The translations under genes and the position numbers were made by a program. DNA of 64,000 bases from positions 13,051,495 through 13,115,494 of the forward strand of contig OZ234502.1 in NCBI GenBank assembly GCA_965153455.1, in the 5' to 3' direction. The notes under the pieces were generated by a model. That model was not told the origin of the DNA, ran no database searches, and worked only from the letters and a program-made list of their open reading frames with translations. Every line of letters begins with the position of its first letter. Positions within the stretch are counted from its first letter, which is position 1. This stretch comes from Sphagnum compactum (taxonomy: Eukaryota > Bryophyta > Sphagnopsida > Sphagnales). Below, piece by piece: positions 63,265 through 64,000 of the stretch.

Positions 63265-64000
63265 GCTGCTGCTGCTCCTCACTAGACAAAAGCTTGTGCA
63301 AATCTTAGCACATTATGTTCCTTGAAGAAATGCTAGCAAAGGTTCACACTTGTTTTTGCGCATGAGAATATGATCCATTGTTGCGTCGCAGCTGCTGCAA
63401 TCCAGAAACTGTCTTCCGTAGTAATATTAATACTCTGCTCAACTACCACTACCTTTAATCCCTTTCTCCTCCTCCTCCAACTCCTTCTCCTCACATGAAC
63501 ATTCTGCAAAACTGTAAAGGATCTTTCCATTTCTGTTGGAATCAATGCATAATTTTCAATTGCTGCAACATCTAAAAGGACCTGTAGAATGGATACCCTT
63601 TCTTCTTCCATGCAAGAAAAAGAAGATTTTGCAAAACTGTAAAGCTCGGTCCTACAACGTTTCTGTTTGATTGAATGCATAATTTCCGATATCTACAACA
63701 ACAACAACAACCCATGATGATTATGTTTCTTATTCTTGCAGAACAATTGTTGTTGATGGAGCTCATGTAGAATAAATAATACCCTTTCTTCTTGCATGAA
63801 AATTTTTACCTTAAAATTCAGTAGTAAAAACTATGCTCATTTCTGTTTCAATGAATGCATAGTTTCAGATTGTTGCAACAACAACAACAATGTCAATATG
63901 GTCTTTGTTCTTGGAGAAAAGTTAGAAGAAGATTGTACAATAAATAAAACACAACAAAAAATTGTACAAAAAATACATTGAAATACTTACTTAATTTTGG
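63265..64000 (+). other. 3' flank of the PDF1-like gene
   Basis: AATAAA occurs at 63771 and again near 63939-63947, either of which could serve as a polyadenylation signal. The middle is the repeat described at 63531-63890. The window ends without another gene. Confidence 0.45.
63531..63890. repeat. Three diverged direct repeats after the PDF1-like gene
   Basis: TTTCTGTT, GAATGCATAATTTC, then a TTGCAACAACAACAAC-type tail occur at about 63531, 63660 and 63840, separated by ATACCCTTTCTTCTTGCATG blocks. The period is uneven (about 130 and 180). Confidence 0.65.

Noticed and set aside
62944-63282. 112-codon minus-strand frame
   Set aside because: Shadow of exon 2 of the PDF1-like gene in GC-rich DNA.

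Overview
The window is nuclear DNA from a land plant. It carries five split or plant-type genes with GT-AG introns: a starch synthase II, a DUF538 protein, an inositol-3-phosphate synthase, a plant molybdenum-cofactor-sulfurase-like PLP protein and a PDF1-like cell-wall protein. The spaces between them are long, AT-rich and filled with decayed transposons. Compact introns, divergent protein N-termini and the kinds of hAT and LINE remnants would fit a non-seed plant (bryophyte, lycophyte or fern), but the sequence alone does not settle the lineage. No bacterial, organellar or viral gene was found.

Layout. 316-2645 holds the 3' five exons of starch synthase II (plastid starch elongation); its 5' part lies outside the window. 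4.6-8.4 kb is a transposon nest: a broken hAT transposase between two inverted copies of a dispersed repeat (called family B here), each with a small inverted-repeat element (MITE) inserted. 10198-10641 is an intact single-exon DUF538 gene. 15-23 kb contains more family-B copies, an array of nine ~103 bp units and a second, longer hAT transposase relic. 24291-28459 is a complete 10-exon inositol-3-phosphate synthase gene of 511 codons. 29-43 kb is repeat-rich: several tandem arrays, a palindromic MITE, a cluster of GAATATTC sites, a LINE relic on the minus strand and a G-quadruplex motif. 44676-49813 is an 8-exon gene for a ~1028-residue Moco-sulfurase-like protein, with two upstream ORFs before its proposed start. 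50-62 kb is AT-rich with tandem and inverted repeats and no recognisable gene. 62455-63264 is a two-exon secreted PDF1-like gene with a clear TATA box.

All five genes are on the plus strand. They do not form a pathway: starch synthesis, inositol synthesis, a PLP-fold protein of unclear reaction and an epidermal wall protein are simply neighbours. I found no convincing new multi-gene system. The most unusual signals are the repeated insertion of related MITEs beside the TAGGTAGG tracts of family-B repeats, a near-perfect 106 bp hairpin MITE, the six-copy GAATATTC cluster, and a TAATG stop/start overlap between an upstream ORF and the PLP protein gene.
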